From the NCBI RefSeq assembly GCF_002261345.1, contig NZ_NEVT01000007.1, forward strand, positions 124,001 to 188,000: DNA of 64,000 nucleotides, given 5' to 3'. The stretch comes from Bordetella genomosp. 2 (GTDB lineage Bacteria > Pseudomonadota > Gammaproteobacteria > Burkholderiales > Burkholderiaceae_B). This document shows positions 18,028-26,733 of the stretch, one piece after another. Position 1 is the stretch's first letter; every line of letters begins with the position of its first letter. The notes beneath the pieces were generated by a model. That model searched no databases, was not told where the DNA came from, and was given only the letters and a program-made list of their open reading frames with translations. The translations under genes and the position numbers were made by a program.

Positions 18028-18312
18028 ATGGCATCCCCGCTGTTCAGCCTGCTGTTGCTGGCGCTCGCCAGCATCCTGGCCAACCTGTCGACGCAACGAG
18101 CCTCGCCGCGCGTCCCCGCCGCGCTGGGCTGGCCGCTGGTCCTGGCGCTGGCCGCCGGCGCGACGGTCTTGCTGGCCGGCAATCTGAGCCTGGCGGTAGC
18201 CATATCGGTCACGCTGCTGTACTTGATGACGGGCATTCCGCTGGTGTCCGCCCTGCTCGGCTATCGCAACCGCTCGCGCGCCCGCCCGCGTCTAGCACGC
18301 CATGAAAGCTGA
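18028..18312 (+). CDS. Small inner-membrane protein of the iron-uptake operon
   Basis: 94 aa with two or three hydrophobic segments (FSLLLLALASILANL; LGWPLVLALAAGATVLLAG; LAVAISVTLLYLMTGIPLV) and a basic tail. I do not recognise a named family with certainty. Small membrane proteins of this size commonly precede PepSY-domain proteins in siderophore operons. The ATG at 18028 lies 14 bases after the Fur box and has no strong ribosome site. The end overlaps the next small gene by 11 bases, which supports coupled expression. Confidence 0.6.
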   Translation: MASPLFSLLLLALASILANLSTQRASPRVPAALGWPLVLALAAGATVLLAGNLSLAVAISVTLLYLMTGIPLVSALLGYRNRSRARPRLARHES

Positions 18313-18610
18313 TCCGCCCCGGCGCCGGCGCGCCCGGGCCGAGCCGGTTGCCGAGCCGATGCTGCTGCACCACGGCCTGGTGGGCGCCGTGCTGGGCCTG
18401 CCGCTGGCCTTGCTGCTGAGCGGCTGCCTGAATCTCATGCTCGGCCTCGGCCAGGATCCGGCGCAGTACCAGCTCGTCATGTGGAGCGTCCCGCCGGTGT
18501 GGGTGGCGGTGATCTCGCTGTCGTTCCTGGCGCCCGACCGCAAGTCGTGCTGGCTATGGCTGTTGCTGGCCAACGCGGCCGCGGCCCTGGTGCTGTACGC
18601 AACCAGGTAG
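18302..18610 (+). CDS. Small inner-membrane iron-uptake-associated protein
   Basis: 102 aa. A basic N-terminus (RRRRARAE) is followed by three hydrophobic segments (GAVLGLPLALLLSGCLNLMLGLG; WSVPPVWVAVISLSFLA; SCWLWLLLANAAAALVLYA). It resembles the short membrane proteins (DUF3649-like or iron-transporter-like entries) encoded beside PepSY proteins, but the assignment is from memory of context, not of motifs. Overlap with the preceding gene and a 9-base gap to the PepSY gene place it in the Fur-controlled operon. Confidence 0.6.
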   Translation: MKADPPRRRRARAEPVAEPMLLHHGLVGAVLGLPLALLLSGCLNLMLGLGQDPAQYQLVMWSVPPVWVAVISLSFLAPDRKSCWLWLLLANAAAALVLYATR

Positions 18611-18619
18611 GAAGCGCGC

Positions 18620-20245
18620 ATGGCCATCGACAGCGGCATTGTCCGCAAATACAAGATCGTGCACACCTGGACCGGCATCGTGTCCAGCGTGGTGCTGTTC
18701 ATCGCGTTCTACGCCGGCGCGCTGGCGATGTTCAAGCCGGAGATCACGCAATGGACGCAGGCGGCCAGCAAATTGCCGGCCGGCGGCGCCAACATCGACG
18801 CGCTGGCGGCCGCCTTCTTCGCTGAAGAGCCGCGCGCGCCGGGCCGCGCCTACCTGGCGCTGCCCGGCCGCGAGGACCCGACGGCCCGCATCTACTATTC
18901 GCGCGAGGGCGGCCACTGGACGGCCTATCTCGACCCCGCCGGGCAACTGCGCCATGTCGGCGGCGCCGCCGCCGGCGCCGACCTGCGCAGCGGCCGCACC
19001 GCCGGGGACTTCGTCGACGACGTGCACCGCACCGGCGGGCTGCCGATGGACCAGGACAGTTCCGAGCTCATCATCGGCATCGTCAGCCTGGTGTACGCAG
19101 TAGCGCTGGTATCCGGGGTGGTGGCCCTGCTGCCCTCGCTGGTGAAGGACCTGTTCCTGCTGCGCATCAGCCACAACGTCAGGCGCATGTGGCTGGATGC
19201 GCACAACGTGCTGGGCATCAGCAGCCTGCCGTTCCATATCGTCATGGCGCTGACGGCGGCGGTGTTCGGGCTGCATGAATGGATCTTCGAGGCCCAGGCC
19301 AAGGTGATCTATCCGCCCGGCAAGGATCCCTACGCCGCCGCCCTGACGGACGCCGGGCCGCCACAGGCGGGCCAGGCCATGCGCGAACTGCCGCCTTCGG
19401 AACTGCTCGCCCGGCTGCGGCAAGCCGCCCCCGCCTTCGAACCGAAGGCGCTGAACTATTCGATCGGCCGCGACGGCCAGAAGAAGCCCGAAGTGTGGGT
19501 GGCCGGCGCCGACGACCGGCATTTCCTGCGCGACGGCCATGTCGGCTATGCCATTGTCGACGTCTTTTCCGGGCAGGTGACCGGCACGACTTACCTGCCG
19601 GGGCACCAGACCGCCATGGCGGCCACGCTGAGCAGTTTCTTCGGGCTGCACTTCGGCAATTACGGCGGGCTGCCGGTCCGCATCCTGTATGTAGTGCTGG
19701 GCGTGCTGGGCGCCCTGCTGTTCTATTCCGGCAATCTGCTGTGGATCGAGGCCCGCCTGAAGAAGGAGCGTCCCGGCCTGCCGGCGGCGGCGCAGCCGCG
19801 CCATGTGCGCTGGCTGGCCGCGCTGACCGTCGGTGCCTGCCTGGGCTGCGTGGCGGGGGTGCCGGCCGGCATCCTGGCGGCGCGCTGGCTGGCCGATGCG
19901 CCGGCGGCGCAAGCGGGGACCGCGGCCTATGCCTACTACGCCGTGTTCTGCGCTTATCTCGGCGCGGCGTTCGGACTGGGCGCCGCGCGCGCCGCGGCGG
20001 GCCTGCTGCTGGCCGCCGCCGCGCTCTGCGCGCTGGTGCCGCTGTCCAGCGCCCTGTCCGCGCTGGCGGCCGCATCGGCCACGGCGTACCTGCCCGCTTA
20101 TTTCTACATCGACAGTTTCTTCGCCATCGCGGCCGGCCTGCTGTGCTACCTGGCATACCGCGCGCGCCGGCGCTATCGGCAAGGGCCGCGCCTCTTTCCC
20201 GCCGCGGCCGCCCGTTGCCATCCTTGCTCCGTCCCTCCGACATGA
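18620..20245 (+). CDS. PepSY-associated transmembrane protein (siderophore/iron utilisation)
   Basis: 541 aa. Typical PepSY_TM layout: an N-terminal helix (KIVHTWTGIVSSVVLFIAFYAGALAM split by few residues), a periplasmic domain, a helix SLVYAVALVSGVVALLPSL, the HNVLGISSLPFHIVMALTA segment with conserved histidines, a second periplasmic domain, a helix YVVLGVLGALLFYSGNLLW, and extra C-terminal helices. Family members (FoxB/PiuB/FegB-like) are thought to reduce or release iron from ferri-siderophores at the inner membrane. The stop overlaps the TonB-receptor start (ATGA). Confidence 0.82.
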   Translation: MAIDSGIVRKYKIVHTWTGIVSSVVLFIAFYAGALAMFKPEITQWTQAASKLPAGGANIDALAAAFFAEEPRAPGRAYLALPGREDPTARIYYSREGGHWTAYLDPAGQLRHVGGAAAGADLRSGRTAGDFVDDVHRTGGLPMDQDSSELIIGIVSLVYAVALVSGVVALLPSLVKDLFLLRISHNVRRMWLDAHNVLGISSLPFHIVMALTAAVFGLHEWIFEAQAKVIYPPGKDPYAAALTDAGPPQAGQAMRELPPSELLARLRQAAPAFEPKALNYSIGRDGQKKPEVWVAGADDRHFLRDGHVGYAIVDVFSGQVTGTTYLPGHQTAMAATLSSFFGLHFGNYGGLPVRILYVVLGVLGALLFYSGNLLWIEARLKKERPGLPAAAQPRHVRWLAALTVGACLGCVAGVPAGILAARWLADAPAAQAGTAAYAYYAVFCAYLGAAFGLGAARAAAGLLLAAAALCALVPLSSALSALAAASATAYLPAYFYIDSFFAIAAGLLCYLAYRARRRYRQGPRLFPAAAARCHPCSVPPT

Positions 20246-22365
20246 AAACCATCGCGATCGCGCGCCGCATGGCGCCCTCGGCCTGCGCCTGCCTGCTCAC
20301 CACCCTCGCCGTCCCCGCCCAGACGATGGCGCAAGCCGCCACCACCCTGGCGCCGATCACGGTGCAAGGCCTGGCCGACCCCGAGGCGCTGCCGCCGGCC
20401 GCGCCCGGCGGCCAGGTGGCGACCGGCTCGCGGCTGGGCATTCTGGGCAACCAGGACGTGATGGACACCCCGTTCAACACCACCTCGTACACCTCGGAGC
20501 TGATCCAGGACCAGCAGGCCCGCACGGTCGGCGAAGTGCTGCTCAACGATCCGTCGGTGCGCACCACCACCAATGCCGGCCACATGTACGAGCACTTCAC
20601 CATCCGCGGCTTGCGGGTAGACGGCTCCGACATGGCGTTCAACGGGCTGTTCGGCGTCATGCCGTTCGCCCACGTGCCGATCGAGTTCGTCGAGCGCGTC
20701 GAGGTGCTGCGCGGCCCGAGCACCATGCTGACGGGCATGGGGCCGGCCTCCAGCCTGGGCGGCATGATCAACCTGGTGCCCAAGCGGGCCGGCTCCCGGC
20801 CGATCACCGAGCTGACCACTTCGTACATCAGCAAGGGCTACGGCCAGGCGCACGTGGATATCGGCCGGCGCTTCGGCGACGAGGAACGGCTGGGCATACG
20901 CTTCAACGGCGTCTACGGCAATGGCGAGACCGGCGTGTCGGACCAGCGCAAGGGCCGCGAACTGGGCGCGCTGGGCCTGGATTACGTGGGCGACGGCTGG
21001 CGCCTGTCGCTGGACGCCTACAGCAGCCGCGAGGACATCGAGAACGGCAGCCCCGCCATGTACGAAATGGCGCAGCTGGGCAGGCTGGTGACGCCGCCCA
21101 ATAATTCGTCCAACCTGTTCCGCGGCACCAGCGGCGTGCAGCGGGACTATGGCTTCGCGTTGCGCGGCGAGCTCGACCTGACCGACAACCTGACTGCCTA
21201 CGCGGCATTCGGCGGCTCGAACTCGCGCGGCCGCGGCCTCATGTTCGGCACGCGCACGGTGGTAACCGGCGAGGACGGCTCGGCGATCGGCTACGTGTAC
21301 AACGTCGATTCGAGCGAACAGAGCCGGGTCGGCGAAGTCGGCCTGCGCGGCCGGTTCCAGACGGGCGCCATCTCGCATGCAGTGACGCTGGCGGGCAACG
21401 TGGCGAGCTATGAGCAGGATGTCTACAACCGGGCCAACACCGGCTATCCGCAGAACATCTACGATCCGGTCAAGCCGGTGTTCCCGGATAGCCCGGTGCG
21501 CATGGGCGGCGCCGGCTACGACAATCTGATGAGCTCGGTGGCGCTGGCCGACACACTGGGCTTCGCGCAGGACAAGGTGCTGCTGACACTGGGCGGGCGC
21601 TATCAGCGGGTCCGGCAGTCGCGCAATACCGATTACGACGAATCCAAGGTCACGCCCATAGCGGCCATCGTGGTCAAGCCCTGGGGCGAGGATACGTCGC
21701 TGTATGCCAACTACATCGAAGGGCTGCAACCCGGCCAGACGGTCGGCCTGGGCTACCTGAACGAGGGCGAGACCTTCAAGCCGACCAAGTCGAAGCAGCT
21801 CGAATTCGGCGTGAAACTGCGGCGCGGCGATTTCCTCCACACGTTCAGCGCCTTCCAGATCGACAGGAGTTTTCTCGGCAGCATCGCCGAAGCCGGCGGC
21901 AACCGCCTGGCCACCGGCAAGCAGCGCAACCGCGGGCTCGAATGGACGGTCAGCGGACAGTTGACGCGCACGCTCACGGTGCTGGGCGGCGTGTCGTACC
22001 TGACTTCCGAGCAGCGCTCGGCGGCAGGCAATAACGAGGGCAACGAAGTGTTCGGTTCGCCGAACTGGCTGGCGAACCTGGGCGTGGAATGGGCCACGCC
22101 CGTGCAGGGGCTGAGCGTGAACGGCCGCGTGACCTATACCGGCCCGCAATGGCTGGATTCGCGCAACGAGGTGCGCATGCCTTCGTGGACGCGGGTGGAC
22201 GTGGGCGCCAAGTACGCCACGCGCGTGTCCGGCACGCCGGTCACCTTCTACGCCAACGTCGACAACCTGTTCGACCGCGACTACTGGGACGGCACGTTCT
22301 CCGACGGCTTTGCCACCTTGTCGCCCCAGCGCACGCTGCGCCTGGGGGCGACGATTTCGTTCTGA
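20242..22365 (+). CDS. TonB-dependent siderophore receptor
   Basis: 707 aa outer-membrane transporter. Signal peptide to about residue 31 (ACLLTTLAVPAQTMAQA), then a TonB-box/plug region (TTLAPITVQG; ARTVGEVLLNDPSVRTTT; FTIRGLRVDGSDMAFNGLFG; VERVEVLRGPSTMLTGMGPASSLGG) and a 22-strand barrel ending in the aromatic terminus LRLGATISF. NVDNLFDRDYWDG is the usual TonB C-terminal block. The start at 20242 makes an ATGA overlap with the PepSY gene. It imports a ferric siderophore with TonB-ExbBD; the ligand is not evident, although the linked PepSY protein favours a hydroxamate- or coprogen-type siderophore. Bordetella names such receptors Bfr; I cannot say which. Confidence 0.9.
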   Translation: MKTIAIARRMAPSACACLLTTLAVPAQTMAQAATTLAPITVQGLADPEALPPAAPGGQVATGSRLGILGNQDVMDTPFNTTSYTSELIQDQQARTVGEVLLNDPSVRTTTNAGHMYEHFTIRGLRVDGSDMAFNGLFGVMPFAHVPIEFVERVEVLRGPSTMLTGMGPASSLGGMINLVPKRAGSRPITELTTSYISKGYGQAHVDIGRRFGDEERLGIRFNGVYGNGETGVSDQRKGRELGALGLDYVGDGWRLSLDAYSSREDIENGSPAMYEMAQLGRLVTPPNNSSNLFRGTSGVQRDYGFALRGELDLTDNLTAYAAFGGSNSRGRGLMFGTRTVVTGEDGSAIGYVYNVDSSEQSRVGEVGLRGRFQTGAISHAVTLAGNVASYEQDVYNRANTGYPQNIYDPVKPVFPDSPVRMGGAGYDNLMSSVALADTLGFAQDKVLLTLGGRYQRVRQSRNTDYDESKVTPIAAIVVKPWGEDTSLYANYIEGLQPGQTVGLGYLNEGETFKPTKSKQLEFGVKLRRGDFLHTFSAFQIDRSFLGSIAEAGGNRLATGKQRNRGLEWTVSGQLTRTLTVLGGVSYLTSEQRSAAGNNEGNEVFGSPNWLANLGVEWATPVQGLSVNGRVTYTGPQWLDSRNEVRMPSWTRVDVGAKYATRVSGTPVTFYANVDNLFDRDYWDGTFSDGFATLSPQRTLRLGATISF

Positions 22366-22386
22366 GCAGGGGCGGCGGGCAACATC

Positions 22387-22415
22387 GCGCCGCGGCCGGC
22401 GGCCCGGCGCAGTTT
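22387..22415 (+). terminator. Terminator of the iron-uptake operon
   Basis: GCGCCG-C-GGCC (22387-22397), loop GGC, then GGCC-CGGCGC (22401-22410): ten base pairs with one bulge, followed by AGTTTTA. It lies 22 bases after the TonB-receptor stop. Confidence 0.55.
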
Positions 22416-22490
22416 TACAAAACGATACAAAAAATCCATGCATTGCGCTGGACGGAGATGGCGTCGCATTACCGACAGAGACATGCCAAT

Positions 22491-22533
22491 GCGCGGCCAT
22501 TTGCGTCCAAATCATCTCAACGCGCGGCCATTT
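22491..22533 (+). repeat. Direct repeat upstream of bioB
   Basis: GCGCGGCCATTT occurs at 22491-22502 and 22522-22533, 31 bases apart, about 110 bases before bioB. Three helical turns of spacing would suit a regulator binding the same DNA face. It does not match the BioR or BirA operators I know. The 276 bases before bioB hold no other gene. Confidence 0.4.
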
Positions 22534-22641
22534 TGCCGTCTTGTCGCGCCATTGCGCGCACGATGCCGGCGTTCTTACGATCCGCCCCATTGGCCTGCCC
22601 CGGTTTCGCCGCGGCGCCATGACGATCCACCGGAGAACGCC

Positions 22642-23670
22642 ATGCACACCTCGACCATTCCCGTGTCCGACATCGCCAGGCCGGCCGCCCCCGCGCCGCA
22701 GGCCTGGCGCGCCGACGACATCCTGGCCCTGTACGAACTGCCGTTCATGGACCTGCTGTACCGGGCCCAGCAGACGCACCGGCAGCATTTCGACGCTAAT
22801 GCGATCCAGTTGTCCAGCCTGCTGTCCATCAAGACCGGCGGCTGCCCGGAAGACTGCGCCTACTGCCCGCAGTCGGCGCACTACGACACCGGCCTGGCGG
22901 CCGACAAGCTGATGCCGCTGGACGAGGTGCTGCAGGCGGCCCGCGCCGCGCAGGCGGGCGGCGCGCAGCGCTTCTGCATGGGCGCGGCCTGGCGCAGCCC
23001 CAAGCCGCACCACCTGGAGCAGGTGGCCGAGATGATCAGCGCGGTCAAGGCGCTGGGCCTGGAAACCTGCGTCACGCTGGGCATGCTGCGCGAAGGCCAG
23101 GCCGAGCAACTGAAAGCGGCCGGCCTGGACTACTACAACCACAACCTGGATACCTCGCCCGAGTTCTATGGGCAGATCATTTCCACCCGCACTTACCAGG
23201 ACCGCCTGGACACGCTGGAACGCGTGCGCGACGCCGGCCTGAGCGTGTGCTGCGGCGGGATCGTGGGCATGGGCGAGTCGCGCCGCGAGCGCGCCGGCCT
23301 GATCGCGCAACTGGCCAGCCTGGACCCTTATCCCGAGTCGGTGCCGATCAACAACCTGGTGCAGGTCGAGGGCACGCCGCTGGCCGGCACGGAGCCGCTG
23401 GACCCGTTCGAGTTCGTGCGCACCATCGCGGTCGCCCGCATCGCCATGCCGCGCGCGCGGGTGCGGCTGTCGGCCGGCCGCGAAGCCATGAGCGACAGCC
23501 TGCAGGCGCTGTGCTTCCTGGCCGGAGCCAATTCGCTGTTCTGCGGCGACGTGCTGCTGACCACGGCCAACCCGCAGGTGGCGGCCGACCAGCAACTGCT
23601 GGCGCGCCTGGGCATGCATGCCGAGGGCCTGCCGCCGCCATCGCCCGGGAGCGCCGCCGCATGTTCGTGA
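22642..23670 (+). CDS. bioB: Biotin synthase
   Basis: 342 aa radical-SAM enzyme that inserts sulfur into dethiobiotin, the last step of biotin synthesis. The 4Fe-4S site C68-x3-C72-x2-C75 lies in [21 protein letters not shown]; other BioB blocks are [66 protein letters not shown] and [17 protein letters not shown]. The second-cluster residues are therefore present. The start MHTSTIP at 22642 follows CGGAGAA; the open frame upstream is not BioB-like. The other bio genes are not in this window. The end overlaps an EamA transporter gene by 10 bases. Confidence 0.95.
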   Translation: MHTSTIPVSDIARPAAPAPQAWRADDILALYELPFMDLLYRAQQTHRQHFDANAIQLSSLLSIKTGGCPEDCAYCPQSAHYDTGLAADKLMPLDEVLQAARAAQAGGAQRFCMGAAWRSPKPHHLEQVAEMISAVKALGLETCVTLGMLREGQAEQLKAAGLDYYNHNLDTSPEFYGQIISTRTYQDRLDTLERVRDAGLSVCCGGIVGMGESRRERAGLIAQLASLDPYPESVPINNLVQVEGTPLAGTEPLDPFEFVRTIAVARIAMPRARVRLSAGREAMSDSLQALCFLAGANSLFCGDVLLTTANPQVAADQQLLARLGMHAEGLPPPSPGSAAACS

Positions 23671-24524
23671 CGCCGGGATTGCTGTACCTGCTGGCCAGCG
23701 TGGCTTTCAGCGTGACCGTGGCGGTGCTGCTGAAGCTGGCGCGACGCCACGACATCGATGTCCGGCAGGCCATCGCCGCCAACTACGCCGTCACGGCGGC
23801 ACTGACCTGGCTGATGCTGAACCCGTCGACCAAGCAGCTCGCGTCGGCGGGACAGGCTTGGGGCCTGCTGTTGGCGCTGGGCCTGCTGCTGCCCAGCGGC
23901 TTCATGGCGATGGCGCAGTCGGTGCGCCATGCCGGCATCGTGCGCAGCGACGCGGCGCAGCGCCTGTCGCTGTTCCTGCCGCTGCTGGCGGCTTTCGTCC
24001 TGTTCGGCGAGCCGCTCACGCTGCGCAAGGCCGGCGCCATGGCGCTGGCTTTCACCGCGCTGTTCTGCGTGCTGCGGCGGCGCGCGCCGGCGGCCGCCAC
24101 CTCGGCCGACGGCCGCGCCTGGCTGTGGCCGCTGGGCGTTTGGCTGGCGTACGGAGTAGTGGATGTGCTGTTCAAGCAGGTCGCCAAGACCGGCGCGGCG
24201 TTCCCGGGCGCGCTGCTGATCGCCTTCGCGCTGTCGGGCGTCTTCATGACCGGCTACCTGCTGCTGCGACGCACCGAGTGGCAGGTGCGCCACCTGCTGG
24301 CCGGCGTGGCGCTGGGCGCGGCCAACTTCGGCAACATCGTGACCTACATCCGCGCCCACCAGGCGCTGCCCAACAATCCCGCGCTGGTGTTCTCGACCAT
24401 GAACATGGGGGTGATCGCCGTGGGCACCGTGGTGGGGGCGCTGGTGTTCCGGGAGAGGCTCAGCGGCTTGAACCTGCTGGGACTGGTGTTGGCGGGGGCG
24501 GCCATCTTGATGATGATGCCATGA
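23661..24524 (+). CDS. EamA/DMT-family inner-membrane transporter
   Basis: 287 aa with about ten hydrophobic helices and no large soluble part, the size and layout of drug/metabolite (EamA) transporters. Repeated-half structure is visible: [21 protein letters not shown] at the start and [19 protein letters not shown] at the second half; the end [36 protein letters not shown] is the classic EamA closing block. It overlaps bioB, so expression is coupled; a role in movement of biotin or a precursor is possible but unproved. Confidence 0.82.
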   Translation: MFVTPGLLYLLASVAFSVTVAVLLKLARRHDIDVRQAIAANYAVTAALTWLMLNPSTKQLASAGQAWGLLLALGLLLPSGFMAMAQSVRHAGIVRSDAAQRLSLFLPLLAAFVLFGEPLTLRKAGAMALAFTALFCVLRRRAPAAATSADGRAWLWPLGVWLAYGVVDVLFKQVAKTGAAFPGALLIAFALSGVFMTGYLLLRRTEWQVRHLLAGVALGAANFGNIVTYIRAHQALPNNPALVFSTMNMGVIAVGTVVGALVFRERLSGLNLLGLVLAGAAILMMMP

Positions 24525-24555
24525 AGGTCATGTGGGGTTGACGGATTCTATTGGC

Positions 24556-24717
24556 GTCGGGGCGGATGGGCGGGGCCGGCGGGGCTTCCGTGGCCGTCCG
24601 GGCGCCCAGCGCGCCCGGCACCGCATCGCTCGCCTCGTCCGGCCCCTCCGGGCCTCCCTACGGCATCCGCTCGCTCGGCCCCGAGGCGCCCCGCCGGCCC
24701 CGCCCATCCGCCCCGAC
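24556..24717 (+). repeat. Unit A1 long hairpin
   Basis: The 30-base arm at 24556-24585 (starting GTCGGGGCGGATGGGCGGGG) is perfectly complementary to 24688-24717. The 102-base loop contains a nested perfect hairpin CCGGGCGC-CCAGC-GCGCCCGG (24598-24618) and the sequence GCTCGGCCCCGAGG shared with the other units. Confidence 0.9.
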
Positions 24718-24813
24718 TCGCAACAACGCCAAACCGCCACGCCGCTGCCACCAATACCGTTCTTGCGCTTCGTCGGCCGCGCCTGGGGGGGGAGAAAAAC
24801 ATCTTGCAGGGCC

Positions 24814-24848
24814 GCGTTTTCAAGCCGCCCTGCGCGGCTTGAAAACGC
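24814..24848 (+). repeat. Unit A1 short hairpin
   Basis: GCGTTTTCAAGCCGC, loop CCTGC, GCGGCTTGAAAACGC: a perfect 15-bp stem. No T tract follows. The outer GCG and inner GCCGC are shared with other units, while the middle seven bases are specific to this copy and matched in the opposite arm. Confidence 0.9.
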
Positions 24849-25046
24849 ATTCGGGCGGGATGCGGGGTGGGTGGGTTTTCATGGACGTTGCCAAGCCCTA
24901 CCAGCCAGGCCGGTAATGGTGCGATGTGCAGATGTTGGCGCGCGTTGTCGTTATCGGGCGTCCGGAAGCTTCCAACGCTCATCGTGCAACATACGAATCA
25001 CGACCCCGTCCTTCGACACCAGCCTTTCGCCCGCCACCGGCCGAAA

Positions 25047-25081
25047 GCGTGTTCCAGCCGCGCAGGGCGGCTGGAACACGC
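25047..25081 (-). repeat. Unit A2 short hairpin
   Basis: GCGTGTTCCAGCCGC, loop GCAGG, GCGGCTGGAACACGC: a perfect 15-bp stem, differing from A1 at two stem positions with both strands changed together. Followed by CGGCCCTGCAAGATG, the complement of the patch before the A1 hairpin. Confidence 0.9.
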
Positions 25082-25178
25082 GGCCCTGCAAGATGCTTTT
25101 CTTCTCCTCGCCGCGGCCGACGAAGCCTACGAGCCCATATCGTGCCGGCGGCGTATCGAGGTTGGTCAGGTGCGAGTC

Positions 25179-25323
25179 GGGCCGTGGCGCCGGGGTGGCA
25201 GGGCGCCTCGGGGCCGAGCGAGGGAAACCGAAGGAGCGTAGCGACGAGGTTGACGAAGCGGTGCCGGGCGCTGAGGGCGCCCGGACGGCCACGGAAGCCC
25301 CGCCGCCCCCGGCGCCACGGCCC
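25179..25323 (-). repeat. Unit A2 long hairpin
   Basis: The 17-base arm GGGCCGTGGCGCCGGGG (25179-25195) pairs perfectly with 25307-25323, and pairing continues imperfectly inward. The loop carries the best-conserved core (GAGGGAAACCGAAGGAGCG and GACGAGGTTGACGAAGCGG) and the nested hairpin CCGGGCGC-TGAGG-GCGCCCGG. Confidence 0.85.
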
Positions 25324-25374
25324 AACGCCAATAGAAAGAACAGAGAACGACACCCTCCAGGCAGCCCGCGCCGA

Positions 25375-26733
25375 TCAGGTACCCGTCCGCACCTCGCCCG
25401 CCTCCGGCTCCGCCCCGGTGCTGGCGGCATCGGCGGCCACTTCCGGCCCCTGCACCACGCCCGGCTCGGGCGAAGCCATCTCCATGGTGACATCGATCTC
25501 CGGATCCACCCGCGGGTCGAGCGCCGCCGCGGCGGGCGAGCTCTGCAGGTTGTCGGGCAGCGGCACGAAATGCACCGGCGCCTCGTCCACCTGGTGCGCG
25601 CCCGTCACGCGGGCCGGCCGCACCTGCCATACCAGGACCAGCGCGCACACCGATACGAATACGTAGTACATGCTCGGCCCCGCCGCCGACATCAGCAGGC
25701 CGGCCACCATGGGCCCCAGGCACGCCCCCACCCCGTAGGTCATCAGCAGGATGGCGCTCAGGCCGACGCGGCGCTCGGGCTCGACGTGGTCGTTGGCGAA
25801 TGCCGCGCCGAGCGGATACAGCGTGAACTGGAGCACGCCGAATACGCATGACAACAGCACCAGCAGCCAGTACGGCAAGGTGAACCAGCCCCACATGGCC
25901 ACCGGCAGCAAGGCCAGCAGCAAGGCGTTGAAACGGATCAGGCCGGCGCGGTTGATGCGGTCGGACAGCCAGCCCATCGGCCATTGCGACAGCAGGCCGG
26001 CGGTCACGCCCGCGGCCACGAAGATGGCCGATTGCGAAGTCGTCATGCCGTACTTGGCGGCGTAGACGGGCGCCAGGCCGTAGAACGCGCCCGACAGGTT
26101 GCCGGCCACGAACAGCACCGTCAGCGACAGCGGCACGCGCTGGCGGAAGAAATGCAGGTCCAGCGGCGCCGGCAGCGGCGTGGGCGGGTGCGAGCGCGCC
26201 GTCACCGCGATCGGCACCAGGCACAGCACCAGGCAGGCCGCCACCAGGGTCAGCGGCCCCTGGTCGAGCGAGGCGTAGGCGGTCAGCACCAGTTGCCCCA
26301 GCACCGTGCCCAGGCCCGACACGACCATGTAGACCGAAAACACGCGGCCGCGCTGGTGGTTCTCGGTCTGCTCATTGAGCCAGCTCTCGATCACCATGAG
26401 TTCGGTCACCATGACGATGCCCGACACCAGGCGGAACAGCAGCCAGACCGGCATGTAGTCGACCAGCATCTGGGCCAGGATCATGCTGGTGGAAATGGCG
26501 GCGCACGCGACGAAGGCGCGGATGTGGCCGACGCGGATGATCAGCTTGTGGCCCAGGCGCGCGCCGCACACCAGGCCCAGGTAGTAGCCGGCGATCAGCG
26601 CGCCGATCCAGATTTCGCTGACCGATTCGGCGGTCAGCCGCAGCCCCATGTAGGTATTGAACAGGCCGGTGCCTATCAGCATCAGCAACGTCGCCAGGTA
26701 CAGCGACGAAAACGAGGAAATGGTGGATAGCAT
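25375..26733 (-). CDS. Major facilitator superfamily transporter (YcaD-like)
   Basis: 452 aa. Twelve hydrophobic helices with MFS signatures: GYYLGLVCGARLGHKLIIRVGH (split by the loop after helix 2), ESWLNEQTENHQRGRVFSVYMV after helix 4, and GWLSDRINRAGLI in the second half. The ESWLN motif is typical of the YcaD/TubC group. A Pro/Ala/Glu-rich cytoplasmic tail of about 60 residues follows the last helix. The start MLSTISS at 26733 was chosen because the first helix begins there; the frame upstream is a shadow of the peroxiredoxin gene. The substrate is unknown. Confidence 0.82.
   Translation of the reverse strand: MLSTISSFSSLYLATLLMLIGTGLFNTYMGLRLTAESVSEIWIGALIAGYYLGLVCGARLGHKLIIRVGHIRAFVACAAISTSMILAQMLVDYMPVWLLFRLVSGIVMVTELMVIESWLNEQTENHQRGRVFSVYMVVSGLGTVLGQLVLTAYASLDQGPLTLVAACLVLCLVPIAVTARSHPPTPLPAPLDLHFFRQRVPLSLTVLFVAGNLSGAFYGLAPVYAAKYGMTTSQSAIFVAAGVTAGLLSQWPMGWLSDRINRAGLIRFNALLLALLPVAMWGWFTLPYWLLVLLSCVFGVLQFTLYPLGAAFANDHVEPERRVGLSAILLMTYGVGACLGPMVAGLLMSAAGPSMYYVFVSVCALVLVWQVRPARVTGAHQVDEAPVHFVPLPDNLQSSPAAAALDPRVDPEIDVTMEMASPEPGVVQGPEVAADAASTGAEPEAGEVRTGT

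Larger units (their letters stand above)
24552..25323. repeat. Compound structured repeat, locus A (two inverted units)
   Basis: This 850-base gap between convergent EamA and MFS genes is filled by two copies of a roughly 290-base unit in opposite orientation (24556-24848 and 25047-25323) with 198 bases between. Each unit has a long hairpin with a conserved loop, about 97 bases of spacer including a conserved patch (AGAAAAACATCTTGCAGGG in the left unit; its complement in the right), and a 15-bp hairpin. The same architecture recurs at 60288-61036. Codons here are artefacts: long open frames run both ways but none has a ribosome site or protein-like composition. Confidence 0.85.

Noticed and set aside
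20173-23619. Antisense frame of 1148 codons opposite the TonB receptor and bioB
   Set aside because: His/Gln/Arg/Gly-rich composition typical of the reverse frame of GC-rich genes, no start signal, and it covers two certain genes.
24556-25323. Repeat locus A as an ordinary bidirectional Rho-independent terminator
   Set aside because: Arms are far longer than needed, no T tracts follow, two hairpins per unit are regularly spaced, and the same design occurs in locus C between co-directional genes. A terminating effect remains possible.
24556-25323. Repeat locus A as a CRISPR array or an IS/MITE
   Set aside because: No regularly spaced short repeats with spacers, no transposase, and the terminal arms of different copies share no common inverted-repeat sequence or target duplication as a MITE would.
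24532-25851. Long forward open frame (439 codons) across the EamA-MFS gap, and similar frames at 60271-61246 and 46394-46909
   Set aside because: They run through self-complementary repeat units; the peptide is Arg/Pro/Gly-rich, has no ribosome site, and similar peptides appear from both strands only because the units are inverted copies.
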